Shown here: in pieces, positions 52,159 through 61,037 of the stretch
Layout of the letters: each line of letters starts with the position of its first letter
Numbering within the stretch: the first letter of the stretch is position 1
DNA from: Salinarchaeum sp. Harcht-Bsk1
GTDB lineage: Archaea; Halobacteriota; Halobacteria; Halobacteriales; Salinarchaeaceae
Length of the DNA: 64,000 nucleotides
Assembly (NCBI RefSeq): GCF_000403645.1
Contig: NC_021313.1
Location: 2,065,014-2,129,013, forward strand
Direction: 5' to 3'
Position numbers and translations under genes: made by a program
The notes under the pieces: generated by a model
Database searches by the model: none
What the model was told of the DNA's origin: nothing
The model's input: only the letters and a program-made list of their open reading frames with translations

Positions 52159-52512
52159 CTACGCACCCTCGCTAACGCAGAAGCCGTTCCCAGCTGGATC
52201 CTCCAGCACCGTCCAGACGGTGCCGTGCTCCTCGTCGGTCTTCGTCTCTCGGACGGCAGCGCCCAGTTGCTCCAGACGATCGACCTCGGCTTTGCGATCC
52301 TCTGCGTGGAGGTCGAGGTGGATCGGCAGGTCGCGGTCGGTGCCGCGTGGCGCCTCCCGGAACATCAGCTCGGGGCCATAGGGTACTTCGACGATCTCTA
52401 GGCCGAGGTCGTCGAGCAGGTCCAGCCGCTCGGCGTCGAGCGCGGCGGCCCAGAAGTCGGCGAGGTCGGCGGGATCGGCACAGGCGAAGTTGACGTGAGC
52501 GAGGTCGGCCAT
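52159..52512 (-). CDS. VOC/glyoxalase-like domain protein
   Basis: The 117-residue vicinal-oxygen-chelate protein has LAHVNFACADPADLADFWAA at the start, PIHLDLHAEDRKAEVDRLEQLG in the second module and VLEDPAGNGFCV at the end. This is the glyoxalase-like subfamily often seen as small stand-alone proteins; substrate unknown. It differs clearly from the VOC protein at 28495. It converges with EF-2. Confidence 0.88.
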   Translation of the reverse strand: MADLAHVNFACADPADLADFWAAALDAERLDLLDDLGLEIVEVPYGPELMFREAPRGTDRDLPIHLDLHAEDRKAEVDRLEQLGAAVRETKTDEEHGTVWTVLEDPAGNGFCVSEGA

Positions 52513-52596
52513 ACCGACCGAGGCCAATGGACGTTCGGAGGATAAAGCGGGCGGGCGGCGGTGAAGGTTGCCGCTCCGGGGGAGAACCGGACGGAC

Positions 52597-54171
52597 TTAC
52601 TCGTCCTCACCCAGCCGCGCGTCCTGTTCGATGACTTCCCGCGTGCGATCGGTCGGCACCGACACGCTGATCTCCTTCGTTCGGCCGTAGCGGCCCTTCG
52701 AGACGACGACGGCGTTGACGATGCCGAGCATGTCGAGTTCGGAGATCAGGTCGGTCGCGCGGCGCTGAGTGAGGGGATCGAGCCCCGCCTCCTCGGCGAG
52801 CGTGCGATAGACGTTGTAGACCTCGCCCGTGGTCACGCGTGACTCGCCGTCCTCGTCGAGTTCGATGATCGAGAGGAGCACGAGTTTCGACTGGGTCGGG
52901 AGCGTGCGGACGGCCTCGACGATGCGGTCGAGTTCGATCTTGTCCTGGGCGCGCCGGACGTGCTCGGCCCCGACGCAGTCCTCGCCGTCGCGTTCTGCGA
53001 ACTCCCCGGCACAGCGCAGCAGGTCGAGTGCGCGGCGGGCGTCGCCGTGCTCCTGGGCGGCAAAGGCAGAGCACAGCGGGATGACGTCCTGTTCGAGGGC
53101 GTCCTGGCGGTAAGCGATCTCCGCGCGCTGGTCGAGGATGTCCGAGATCTGCTCGGCGTCGTACGGCGGGAAGACGATCTCCTCCTCGCCCAGCGAGGAC
53201 TTGACGCGCGGGTCGAGGAAGTCGGTGAACTTGAGGTCGTTCGAGATGCCGATGATCGAGACCTTCGAGCGGTCGAGGCCGGAGTTGATTCGTGAGAGGT
53301 TGTAGAGCGTGTCGTCGCCGGACTTCTCGACGAGTTTGTCGATCTCGTCGAACATGAACACGAGAACGCGCTCGTAGAGGTCGATCGCCTCGAAGAAGGC
53401 CTGGTAGACCCGGTCGGTCGGCCAGCCCGTCATCGGAATCTCCTCGGCGGTCTCGGTGTAGGCTCGGAGCTCCTCGATGCGGTCGCGGACCGCGGCGAGG
53501 TCTTCGAAGCCGAGTTCGTTGGCGCGTTCGACGTTGACGGCGTCGACGATCGCGGTCAGTTCCGAGATGTCGTCCTCCGCGCGCTCGAGGTTGTCCTCGA
53601 TGAACTCGTTGCCGAGCTGGGCGAGCACGCGATACTGCGTGTCGGTGACCTCGCAGTTGATGTACTCCACCTCGCAGTCGACGTCGTACTCCGACGCCGA
53701 GCGCTCGAGTTCCTGGGAGACGTACTTCGCGCTCGCGGTCTTGCCGGTCCCGGTCTTGCCGTAGACGAGGATGTTCGAGGGCGTGTCGCCCCGGAGCGCG
53801 GAGACGAGGACGGTCGCGATCTCGTTGATCTGGCTCCCGCGGTGCGGGAGGCGGTTGGGCGTGTAGGAGGGGCGGAGCACCTCCTTGTCCTCGAAGATGC
53901 GCTCGCCTGCGAGCAGTTCGTCGAAGAGGCCACCGCCCTCGTCGTCCAGGCCGGGCGCGGCGCCGTCGGCCGGCAGGTCCGCCGTGGCCGCGGCGAGGCC
54001 CGACTCCTCGCGGTCGGCGTCGGATCCGTCGCCGACCGCGTCGCTGCCAGCGCGGCCATCGCCGTCGCCCGCGCCGCCGAGCGGGTCGTCTGCTTCGCCC
54101 TCGGAACCCGATCCGTCGGCGTGTTCGGCGTCCTCCGACTCGTCCATCGCGGAAGCGTCGTTCTCGTTCAT
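52597..54171 (-). CDS. orc1: Orc1/Cdc6 replication initiator with acidic N-terminal extension
   Basis: The 524-residue protein has about 85 acidic, disordered residues, then an AAA+ ATPase: Walker A GKTGTGKT (138-145), Walker B in VFMFDEIDKL, and sensor 1 in SIIGISNDL. The C-terminal winged helix (about 440-515) binds origin DNA in relatives. Haloarchaea often have several Orc1 genes, some at origins. ATG 54171 has a purine-rich GAGGGG upstream; GTG 54195 with a box near 54223-54230 is an alternative. The gene is divergent from a HerA-like ATPase gene. Confidence 0.95.
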   Translation of the reverse strand: MNENDASAMDESEDAEHADGSGSEGEADDPLGGAGDGDGRAGSDAVGDGSDADREESGLAAATADLPADGAAPGLDDEGGGLFDELLAGERIFEDKEVLRPSYTPNRLPHRGSQINEIATVLVSALRGDTPSNILVYGKTGTGKTASAKYVSQELERSASEYDVDCEVEYINCEVTDTQYRVLAQLGNEFIEDNLERAEDDISELTAIVDAVNVERANELGFEDLAAVRDRIEELRAYTETAEEIPMTGWPTDRVYQAFFEAIDLYERVLVFMFDEIDKLVEKSGDDTLYNLSRINSGLDRSKVSIIGISNDLKFTDFLDPRVKSSLGEEEIVFPPYDAEQISDILDQRAEIAYRQDALEQDVIPLCSAFAAQEHGDARRALDLLRCAGEFAERDGEDCVGAEHVRRAQDKIELDRIVEAVRTLPTQSKLVLLSIIELDEDGESRVTTGEVYNVYRTLAEEAGLDPLTQRRATDLISELDMLGIVNAVVVSKGRYGRTKEISVSVPTDRTREVIEQDARLGEDE

Positions 54172-54498
54172 TCGTAGGTCCCCTCTCTCGCCCACCCCGG
54201 GGCGAACGGTCCGCCGTCCGGCGAATTATCGGCTCTCAACGTATCCGGACGTCCCGCAAAGTGCACATCGATCAGCCATGCACACCAGGGGTATAAGCGT
54301 GTCCGTCCGTGGTCGAACAGGTCCGATCGCCGAGATGGTTTGGCGCTCGCTACCCGCGTAGACGCAGGCAGCCGTTTCGGGGGTGTAGGCCGATCCTTCT
54401 CCACGCCGTTGTGCGTTCCTGGCACGGCCGGTCGTCTGCCGGAAGGCGTGGTGACACAAGGGATTTAACGATGCCGCAGGTAGGCTACTGAACGACGC
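54172..54498. other. Divergent intergenic region between orc1 and the HerA-like gene
   Basis: 327 bp. Promoter-like boxes: GATAATTC (minus, about 54223-54230) for orc1, GTATAAG/CTTATAC (54291-54297, readable both ways) and TTTAAC (54464-54469) for the plus-strand gene. I see one G-string with a GTTTC next to it (about 54382-54392) but no repeated origin-recognition boxes and no AT-rich unwinding stretch, so an origin is not supported here. Confidence 0.5.
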
Positions 54499-56022
54499 AT
54501 GGCCCAGGGCAGCAACGCCGAGTGGATCGTGCCCACCACGGACGCACGGTCGCTCCCGGTCGTCGAACTCCTCACGGGCAGGGGGTTCGTTTCCGGGAAG
54601 TCCGGGAGTGGCAAGTCCAACACCGTCGGCGTCATCGCCGAGGAGCTGCTCGAGAACGGTTACAACTTCCTCATCGTCGACACAGAGGGCGAGTACTACG
54701 GGCTCCAGGAGCAGTACCAGCTGCTCCACGTCGGCGGCGACGAGTTCGCCGACGTCCAGGTGGGTCCCAACCACGCCGAGAAGCTCGCGGAGATCGGGCT
54801 CGAGCGCAACGTGCCGATCATCCTCGACGTCTCCGGCTTCGACGACGTCGACGAGTCCCGCGAGCTGATTACTCGGACGATCGAGGAGCTGTTCCGCCGC
54901 GAGAAGAAGATCCGGAAACCGTTCCTGCTGGTCGTCGAGGAGATGCAGGAGTACCTGCCACAGCAGGGCAGCGCCGGCGAACTCGGCGAGATCCTCGAAC
55001 GGGTCGCGAAACGTGGCCGCAAGCGCGGTCTCGGGATGTGTGGCGTCTCCCAGCGCCCCTCCTCGGTGGACAAGGACTTCATCACGCAGTGTGACTGGAT
55101 GGCCTGGCACCGACTCACCTGGGAGGCCGACGTGAAGGTCGTCTCGAAGATCATCGGCTCCGACCGGAAGCAGGCGCTCACGGACCTCGACCCCGGCGAG
55201 GCGTTCTTGCTCACCGACTGGGACGACACGATCGAGCGCGTTCAGTTCCGCCGCAAACATACCCACGACGCGGGGGCGACGCCCGGCCTCGAATCCTACG
55301 ATCGACCCGACCTGAAGACCGTCGGCACCGAACTCATCAACGAGATCGAGTCCTCGGAGCAGACGAAGGCGGAGGCCGAGGCCAACGCCAGGCAGGACGA
55401 CCTCCAGCCCGAGACCGGCAGCCTCGAGGATCTCACGATTCCCGAGGACACGTCGGATCCGGCACCGGCCGACGCCGCAGAAGACGGGTCCGCGAGCGCG
55501 TCCGACTCCGCAGAGCCGCCGGGCCCTCCGATGGAGACCCAGCCGATCGAGGTCGACGAGGACGATCCCGACGAGGCCGTCCAGCGCCTCCAGCAGCGCA
55601 ACCGGATCCTCGAGCGCGAGGTCGAAGAGCTCCGGACGCTGCTCCAGTCCATCGAGCCCGACCACGAGCGCGCGGCCGACCACGCCGACCAGCCCGAGTT
55701 CGCGACGGCTGCCGACGGCGACGGGGGCCTCGACGCCGACTCCTCGCCTGGCGGCACCGACACGAAGCGGGCACCGCCAGCACCCGCCCCTGCGGGCGGC
55801 TCGCCGTCGCCGTCCGGGTCGGCGAGCGCGTCGCCGTCGTCGAAAGCCTCGTCCCCGACGCCGACGGCACCCAGCCGGCCGATGCCGCCCGAACGCCCGA
55901 GCAACCGGAGTGGGCTCGCCGGCGTCATCCTCGAGTTCGGCGAGATGATCATCTACCTCCTCAAGTCGACGAGCTACCGCTTCCGGCTGGCGTGGTTCAA
56001 ACTCCGGCAGAAGCTCGCCTGA
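54499..56022 (+). CDS. HerA-type (DUF87) ATPase with coiled-coil and C-terminal amphipathic segment
   Basis: The 507-residue protein has a HerA/FtsK-like ATPase domain. Walker A is GKSGSGKS (33-40) and Walker B is LLVVEEMQEYLP, followed by KRGRKRGLGMCGVSQRPSSV. After about residue 270 come a low-complexity acidic linker, a predicted coiled coil (about 356-395, RLQQRNRILEREVEELR), a Pro/Ser-rich stretch and a basic amphipathic C-terminus. HerA with NurA resects DNA ends in archaea; this subfamily lacks nurA nearby, so its DNA role is an inference. Confidence 0.88.
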   Translation: MAQGSNAEWIVPTTDARSLPVVELLTGRGFVSGKSGSGKSNTVGVIAEELLENGYNFLIVDTEGEYYGLQEQYQLLHVGGDEFADVQVGPNHAEKLAEIGLERNVPIILDVSGFDDVDESRELITRTIEELFRREKKIRKPFLLVVEEMQEYLPQQGSAGELGEILERVAKRGRKRGLGMCGVSQRPSSVDKDFITQCDWMAWHRLTWEADVKVVSKIIGSDRKQALTDLDPGEAFLLTDWDDTIERVQFRRKHTHDAGATPGLESYDRPDLKTVGTELINEIESSEQTKAEAEANARQDDLQPETGSLEDLTIPEDTSDPAPADAAEDGSASASDSAEPPGPPMETQPIEVDEDDPDEAVQRLQQRNRILEREVEELRTLLQSIEPDHERAADHADQPEFATAADGDGGLDADSSPGGTDTKRAPPAPAPAGGSPSPSGSASASPSSKASSPTPTAPSRPMPPERPSNRSGLAGVILEFGEMIIYLLKSTSYRFRLAWFKLRQKLA

Positions 56023-56079
56023 GCTGCTGCCCCCGTCCCAGCCTCGTTCACACCGACGACGCAGCCGTTCTCGCGGTGT

Positions 56080-57561
56080 TTAGATCGCACCCGGTGCCGA
56101 GCGGTAGTGCTCGCGCCAGGGGCGGACCCGCTCGATCGCACCTGCGGCGGCGAAGACGTCCTCGTCGGCGAACCGGCGGCCAATCACCTGCATCCCGACG
56201 GGCAGGCCGTCGTCGGTGAGCCCGGCGGGAACGGATGCGGCGGGGTGCCCCGTCATGTTGATCGGGTGCGTGAGACACCAGCCGATGAGCGGATCGACCG
56301 GCTCCCCGTCCACCTCCGTCGGACCGACGGTCTCGCCCTCGTCCTCGCCGGCGTTCTCGACGGGTGGGACGGCGAGCGTCGGCGTGACGAGCAGGTCGTA
56401 GCGCTCGAAGGCATTCTGGAGGGCGTCGAAGACGTCGCTCCGGACGTGGTCGTCCCGCTTGGCTTCGATCAGGGTCTGGTCGCGGGTCTGCTCGAGCATC
56501 GCAGCGAACTCGGGGCTCAACTCCTCGCGGTGGTCGGCGAGCAGGTCCAGGCCGTCGTCCTTGAACCCCTCGACGGCGGAGTGATAGAGGCCGCCGATCT
56601 CCCGGATCCACAGGTCCGTCAACTCGGTGTGGGAGTGGCCGAGGTCGAGGCCGGCACGCTCGACGGTCGCCCCAGCGGTCTCGAACGCGTCGACGGCCTC
56701 GTCGACGACGCTCCGGACGCGGGGATCGACCGGGAAGTCGTCGAAGTGTGGGCTGTAGCCGATCGTCAGTCCCTCGACGCCGCGGCGGACGGCCGACTGG
56801 AAGTCGGGCTCCTCGTCGGGGACGCTGAACGGATCTCGTGGGTGCGGCCCGCACATGACGTCGGCGACGATGGCGGCGTCCTCGACCGTCCGCGCGAGCG
56901 GGCCGGCGTGGATGAACGGCGTGTGGCTCATGAACGCGTCCGGGCGGCTGACCTGCGGCACGCGTCCGTAGGACGGCTTGAATCCGAGGACGCCACACCA
57001 CGCTGCGGGGATCCGCACCGAGCCGCCGCCGTCGGTGCCCTGGGCGACCGGGACGAGGCCCGCCGCGACCGCTGCGGCGGGGCCGCCGGAGGAGCCCCCG
57101 GCGTTGCGATCGAGGTCGAACGGCGTGCTCGTGGGGCCGAATAGCTGGTTGTCCGTCGTGCCCTTGTGCCCGAACTCCGGCGTGTTCCCCTTGCCGACGA
57201 CGATCGCACCAGCGTCCTCGAGGCGCTGGACGTAGGGAACGGTCTCCTCGGGAACGAAATCGGCGAAGACGGCGGAGCCGATGGTGTTGCGCACGCCCGC
57301 CTTGAAGTCGAAGAGGTCCTTGATCACGATCGGAACGCCGTGGAGCGGCCCGAGCGAGTCGCCGCTCTCGACCGCGTGCTGGGCGGCTTCGGCCCGTTCG
57401 ACGGCCTCGTCGTCGAGCAGCGTGACGATCGCGTTGAGAGCGTCGTTGCCCTCGTCGATCTGGGTGAGCGAGTGTTCGACGGCCGCGATCGGCGACACCT
57501 CGCCACGACGGATCGCGCTCGCCAGTTCGGCGGTCGAGTAGGCACCGATATCGGGTGTCAT
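56080..57561 (-). CDS. Amidase-signature hydrolase
   Basis: The 493-residue protein has the Ser-cisSer-Lys triad: K81 in VIKDLF, the cis-serine in [11 protein letters not shown] (157-158) and the nucleophile S181 in [12 protein letters not shown]. The domain order is that of acylamidases. It is not GatA: the tRNA-amidotransferase companions are absent and the specific GatA segments are not seen. Substrate unknown. GTTTATACT lies 25-33 nt before ATG 57561 on this strand, a leaderless promoter. Confidence 0.92.
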   Translation of the reverse strand: MTPDIGAYSTAELASAIRRGEVSPIAAVEHSLTQIDEGNDALNAIVTLLDDEAVERAEAAQHAVESGDSLGPLHGVPIVIKDLFDFKAGVRNTIGSAVFADFVPEETVPYVQRLEDAGAIVVGKGNTPEFGHKGTTDNQLFGPTSTPFDLDRNAGGSSGGPAAAVAAGLVPVAQGTDGGGSVRIPAAWCGVLGFKPSYGRVPQVSRPDAFMSHTPFIHAGPLARTVEDAAIVADVMCGPHPRDPFSVPDEEPDFQSAVRRGVEGLTIGYSPHFDDFPVDPRVRSVVDEAVDAFETAGATVERAGLDLGHSHTELTDLWIREIGGLYHSAVEGFKDDGLDLLADHREELSPEFAAMLEQTRDQTLIEAKRDDHVRSDVFDALQNAFERYDLLVTPTLAVPPVENAGEDEGETVGPTEVDGEPVDPLIGWCLTHPINMTGHPAASVPAGLTDDGLPVGMQVIGRRFADEDVFAAAGAIERVRPWREHYRSAPGAI

Positions 57562-57585
57562 TGACTCACACTCTCCGTCGCGGCC

Positions 57586-57594
57586 AGTATAAAC
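57586..57594 (-). promoter_or_regulatory. Amidase TATA box
   Basis: GTTTATACT on the minus strand, 25-33 nt before ATG 57561. Confidence 0.75.
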
Positions 57595-57835
57595 CTGGGT
57601 CAGCCGGCAGTCGAGACCGGGCAATTTGGCTGGACCTTCGCCAAGCAGACCGGGTGTGCGTCGCGCGCGACCGTCGGTGGCGGTCGATGACCGTCGCCGT
57701 CGCGCCAGACCGCCGCTGTTCGACCGTTTCATCCGCTTAATTCGGCTTAATTGGGATTGAGACGCGCCGAGACGCAAGAATTCACTGCCAGCGCCTGGCC
57801 CCCTCTTTATCCCCTGGCCACAGGGATCGAATGCG

Positions 57836-58441
57836 ATGATCGGACGAAAACTGCTCGCGGTCGCCCTGGCCGCCACCCTGCTCGTGGGTGGCGTCGCTGC
57901 CTCGGGCGCCGCCATGCCCCAGGACGTATCACCCGCGAACGACCACGCACAGAACGACTCGTCGGCCGACGCCGACGTGCCGGACAACAGCACCGAGTAC
58001 GACGGCAACGACAGCGCAGCCGAGCACGGTAACGACAGCGCGGCCGAGCACCGCAACGGCAGCGCGCCCGCCGACGCCGGCCCCGACGGCGAGCAGGGCC
58101 CGCCCACGGACATGCCCGAGCAGGTGCCCGATCACGTCGTCCAGATCCACCAGACGATCAACGACTTCCTGACCGGTGAGGTCGACGACCTCGGCGCCGC
58201 GATCTCCGACATCGTCGGCGATGACGCCGGCGACGCCGACGAGGACGCCGAGTCCGACGACGGCGATTCGGACGACGCCCAGGAAACCGAGGACGCTGAG
58301 AACGCAGAGTCCGAGGACGGCGAAACCGACGACGCCGACGAAACCGAAGACGCCGACGACACGGAGTCCGAGGACACTGACGCCGAGGACGCAGACGCCG
58401 ACGACGGTTCGGACGACAGCGACGACGACTCCGACGCGTAA
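57836..58441 (+). CDS. Secreted, very acidic, sequon-rich protein
   Basis: The 201-residue protein has a Sec signal peptide (MIGRKLLAVALAATLLVGGVAASGA, cleavage near 25). Residues 40-85 carry five Asn-x-Ser/Thr sequons within repeats (NDS, NST, GNDSAAEH twice, NGS). A short helical patch follows (VVQIHQTINDFLTGEVDDLGAAISDIVG, in parts), and the last 70 residues are almost only D, E, S, T and A. It has no anchor, so it is probably released or glycan-bound. I know no function. A TTTAT box (57806-57810) lies 26-30 nt before the ATG. Confidence 0.75.
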   Translation: MIGRKLLAVALAATLLVGGVAASGAAMPQDVSPANDHAQNDSSADADVPDNSTEYDGNDSAAEHGNDSAAEHRNGSAPADAGPDGEQGPPTDMPEQVPDHVVQIHQTINDFLTGEVDDLGAAISDIVGDDAGDADEDAESDDGDSDDAQETEDAENAESEDGETDDADETEDADDTESEDTDAEDADADDGSDDSDDDSDA

Positions 58442-58607
58442 CGCTCCCGATCCACCCGCGGCGACCCGTCACGGCGCGGCCAACGTGCCCGCCTGACGGT
58501 CGGCCCTCCTTTCACACGCTCCTTTCACAGACTGCACGGTCGCCGAGTGACGACGCCGACCTGTCTACGCGGAGAACAAGCCCGCTCCGGTACCGCATCG
58601 ATCGCTC

Positions 58608-60806
58608 CTACCGGACGCGTTCGCCCGGCACCGCGTCCTCGTAGGTCGTGAGCAGGTCGGCCTGCTCGCCGGCGGCGAGTACCATGCCGTCGGACGTCTC
58701 GCCGAACAGCTCCGCCGCCTCGAGGTTCGCCATGACGATCACCTTGGTCCCGGGCAGTTCGTCGACGTCGTGGAGCTGTTTGAGGCCGGCGACGATCTGG
58801 CGCGTCTCGACGCCGATGTCGACGGTCAGCTTCACGAGTTCGTCGGCACCCTCGATGCCCTCGGCGGTCTCGATGCGACCGACGCGGAGGTCGAGGCCCT
58901 GAAACTCCTCGAAGCTGATGCGATCCTCCAGCACCGGTTCGAGGTCGTCGGGGGCCTCCTCGTCGGTCCTGTCGGCGTCCGCTGCACCCTCACCGTCGGC
59001 GGCGGTCGCAGCGTCGGCGTCGTCGGTCTCCACTGCCGCCGCGTCCTCGGCATCCGCAGCGTCGTCCGCGGCTGCTACCCGATCGGCGAGCTTCGCGTCG
59101 AGTTCCTCGACGCGCTCGTCCTCGACGCCCTCGAACAGTTCGCTGGGCTCGTCGAACTCGGCGGACGGCGCTTCGAGCGCGGCCTCGAGCTCCACGTCGT
59201 GCACGGAATCTTTCTCGCCGAGCTGGGTCCACAGCTCCTCGGCCTTGCCGGGCATCACGGGCTCGGCGAGCACCGCGCAGGCCTTCGCCAGCTGGACGCA
59301 GTCGTAGATGACCTGGGCGGCCGCCTCGGGCTCGTCGTCGACCAGCGACCAGGGCTCGTTGCGCTGGATGTACTCGTTCCCGAAGCGTGCGAGTTCGACA
59401 GGCGCGGTGCCGATCCCGCGGACGTCGTACTCGTTGACCGCGGTCCGGAACGCCTCGATGGCGTCCTCGATCTCGGCCTCGACTTCCTCGGAGACGGTGG
59501 CGTCCGGGGTGCCGTCGTAGTTGCGGTGGGCGAACAGGGTGCCGCGGTAGCAGAAGTTCCCGAGCGTACCCACGAGTTCGCCGTTGACGCGGTCGGCGAA
59601 CTTCTCCCAGGCGAAGTCGATGTCCTGCTGGAGCCCGCCGTTGGTGGTGAGGTAGTATCGCAGGAGGTCCGGGTGGAACCCCTCGTCGAGGTACTCCTGG
59701 GCCCAGATCGCCCGGTTGCGGCTCGTCGAGAGCCCCTTCCCGTTGATCGTTATAAATCCGGTCGCACAGACCGCACGCGGCGTGTCGTAGCCGGCGACGT
59801 GGAGCATCGCGGGCCAGAAGATCGTGTGGTGCTGGATGATGTCCCGGCCGATGAAGTGGACGATTTCGCCGGCCTCGCCGTCGCCGTCCGCCCCGTCCAG
59901 CTTGCTGCCTTTCCACGCCTCCTCCCAGTCGTACTCGTCCGCGCCGACCCGTTCGGAGTACTGCTTCGTCGACGAGATGTACTCGATAGGTGCGTCGACC
60001 CACACGTAGAGGACGAGGTCGTCGGCGTCGGCGCCGTCGCCTTCGGCCTCGCTTCCCTCGGCCGCAGGGTAGTCGATCCCCCAGTCGAGGTCGCGGGTGA
60101 TACACCAGTCCTGCAGGCCCTCCTCGATCCACTGTCGGGGCTGGTTTCGGGCGTTGTCGGTGCCCTCCAGGCCGTCGAGGAACTCGGTGAGGAAGTCGGC
60201 GAGCTTCGAGACGGTGAAGAACTTGTGCTCGCGCTCGCGGTACTCGGCGGGGTTGCCGGTGATCGTCGAGACGGGATCCACGATCTCGCCAGGTTCGAGG
60301 TGGCGACCACAGCCCTCGTCACACTCGTCACCGCGAGCGTGCTCGCCGCAGTAGGGGCAGGTCCCCTCGACGTAGCGGTCGGGCAGCGCCTGGTCCTCCT
60401 CGGGGTCCCAGGCGACCTCGATGGTGCGCTCCTCGACGTACCCTTCGTCCTCGAGCGTGCGGACGATGTCGCGCGTCAGTTCGGTGTTGGTCTCGTCGTG
60501 GGTGTGGCCGTAGTTGTCGAAGTCGACGTCGAACTTCGGGAACGTCTCGGCGTACTGCTCGTGCCACTCGAGGGCGAACTCCTCGGGAGAGACGCCCTCC
60601 TTCCAGGCGTTGACCGCGACCGGCGTGCCGTGCATATCGGAGCCACAGACGTAGATCGAGTCCTGGCCGATCCGATTCAGGGCGCGGTTGAACGCGTCCG
60701 CGGCGGTGTATCCCCGGAGATGGCCGACGTGCAGGTCCCCGTTGGCGTACGGGAGCCCGCAGGTGACCACCGCTGGCTCGTCGGTCGGGAAGTCGTCGGT
60801 CGTCAT
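58608..60806 (-). CDS. metG: Methionyl-tRNA synthetase
   Basis: The 732-residue class I synthetase has the HIGH-type motif HVGH (26-29), a zinc-binding knuckle (CPYCGEHARGDECDEGC) and the KMSKS-type loop KGLSTSRN near residue 350. The anticodon-binding helical domain follows. An acidic Ala/Asp-rich linker (about 575-625) then leads to a C-terminal EMAP/Trbp111-like tRNA-binding OB domain (LDLRVGRIETAEGIEGADEL to the end). All landmarks are intact. A 20-nt tandem repeat lies just upstream of its promoter region. Confidence 0.97.
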   Translation of the reverse strand: MTTDDFPTDEPAVVTCGLPYANGDLHVGHLRGYTAADAFNRALNRIGQDSIYVCGSDMHGTPVAVNAWKEGVSPEEFALEWHEQYAETFPKFDVDFDNYGHTHDETNTELTRDIVRTLEDEGYVEERTIEVAWDPEEDQALPDRYVEGTCPYCGEHARGDECDEGCGRHLEPGEIVDPVSTITGNPAEYREREHKFFTVSKLADFLTEFLDGLEGTDNARNQPRQWIEEGLQDWCITRDLDWGIDYPAAEGSEAEGDGADADDLVLYVWVDAPIEYISSTKQYSERVGADEYDWEEAWKGSKLDGADGDGEAGEIVHFIGRDIIQHHTIFWPAMLHVAGYDTPRAVCATGFITINGKGLSTSRNRAIWAQEYLDEGFHPDLLRYYLTTNGGLQQDIDFAWEKFADRVNGELVGTLGNFCYRGTLFAHRNYDGTPDATVSEEVEAEIEDAIEAFRTAVNEYDVRGIGTAPVELARFGNEYIQRNEPWSLVDDEPEAAAQVIYDCVQLAKACAVLAEPVMPGKAEELWTQLGEKDSVHDVELEAALEAPSAEFDEPSELFEGVEDERVEELDAKLADRVAAADDAADAEDAAAVETDDADAATAADGEGAADADRTDEEAPDDLEPVLEDRISFEEFQGLDLRVGRIETAEGIEGADELVKLTVDIGVETRQIVAGLKQLHDVDELPGTKVIVMANLEAAELFGETSDGMVLAAGEQADLLTTYEDAVPGERVR

Positions 60807-60844
60807 TGTGTCGTGTATCTCCCGTGGGCGTGGTACGGGTTTCG

Positions 60845-60980
60845 GTTCGCGACGGTGGTAGTACGACTCACGACCTCGGATTCCCGACCGTGGTAGGCCG
60901 ACTCACGAGCGTGGTAGTTCGATTCGCGACGGTGGAGTTCGATTCGCGACGGTGGAGTTCGATTCGCGACGGTGGAGTTC
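60845..60980 (+). repeat. 20-21 nt tandem repeat with three exact units
   Basis: GATTCGCGACGGTGGAGTTC occurs exactly at 60921, 60941 and 60961, with degenerate units before it from 60845. The array lies between the histidine kinase gene and metG, about 40-170 bp upstream of the metG start. It has no coding potential. Confidence 0.9.
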
Positions 60981-61037
60981 GCTGCTCGATCGCGAGAGCA
61001 ACGCGGCCTATCGCGGCCCGTCACCGATCCCTGGGGA

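Noticed and set aside
54226-54279. 17-residue CxxC mini-protein (MADRCALCG...) upstream of orc1
   Set aside because: Too short for a zinc finger and its ATG is only 12-18 nt from the nearest TATA, upstream of the expected start site.
54471-54491. Leader ORF before the HerA-like gene
   Set aside because: Its ATG lies between the TATA box and the expected transcription start, so it should not be in the mRNA.
54172-54498. Replication origin next to orc1
   Set aside because: No repeated origin-recognition boxes and no AT-rich unwinding region; only one G-string with a nearby GTTTC, in the wrong order. Many haloarchaeal orc1 genes are not at active origins.
56080-57561. GatA subunit of tRNA amidotransferase
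   Set aside because: Amidase signature present, but GatA-specific segments and gatB/gatC neighbours are absent.
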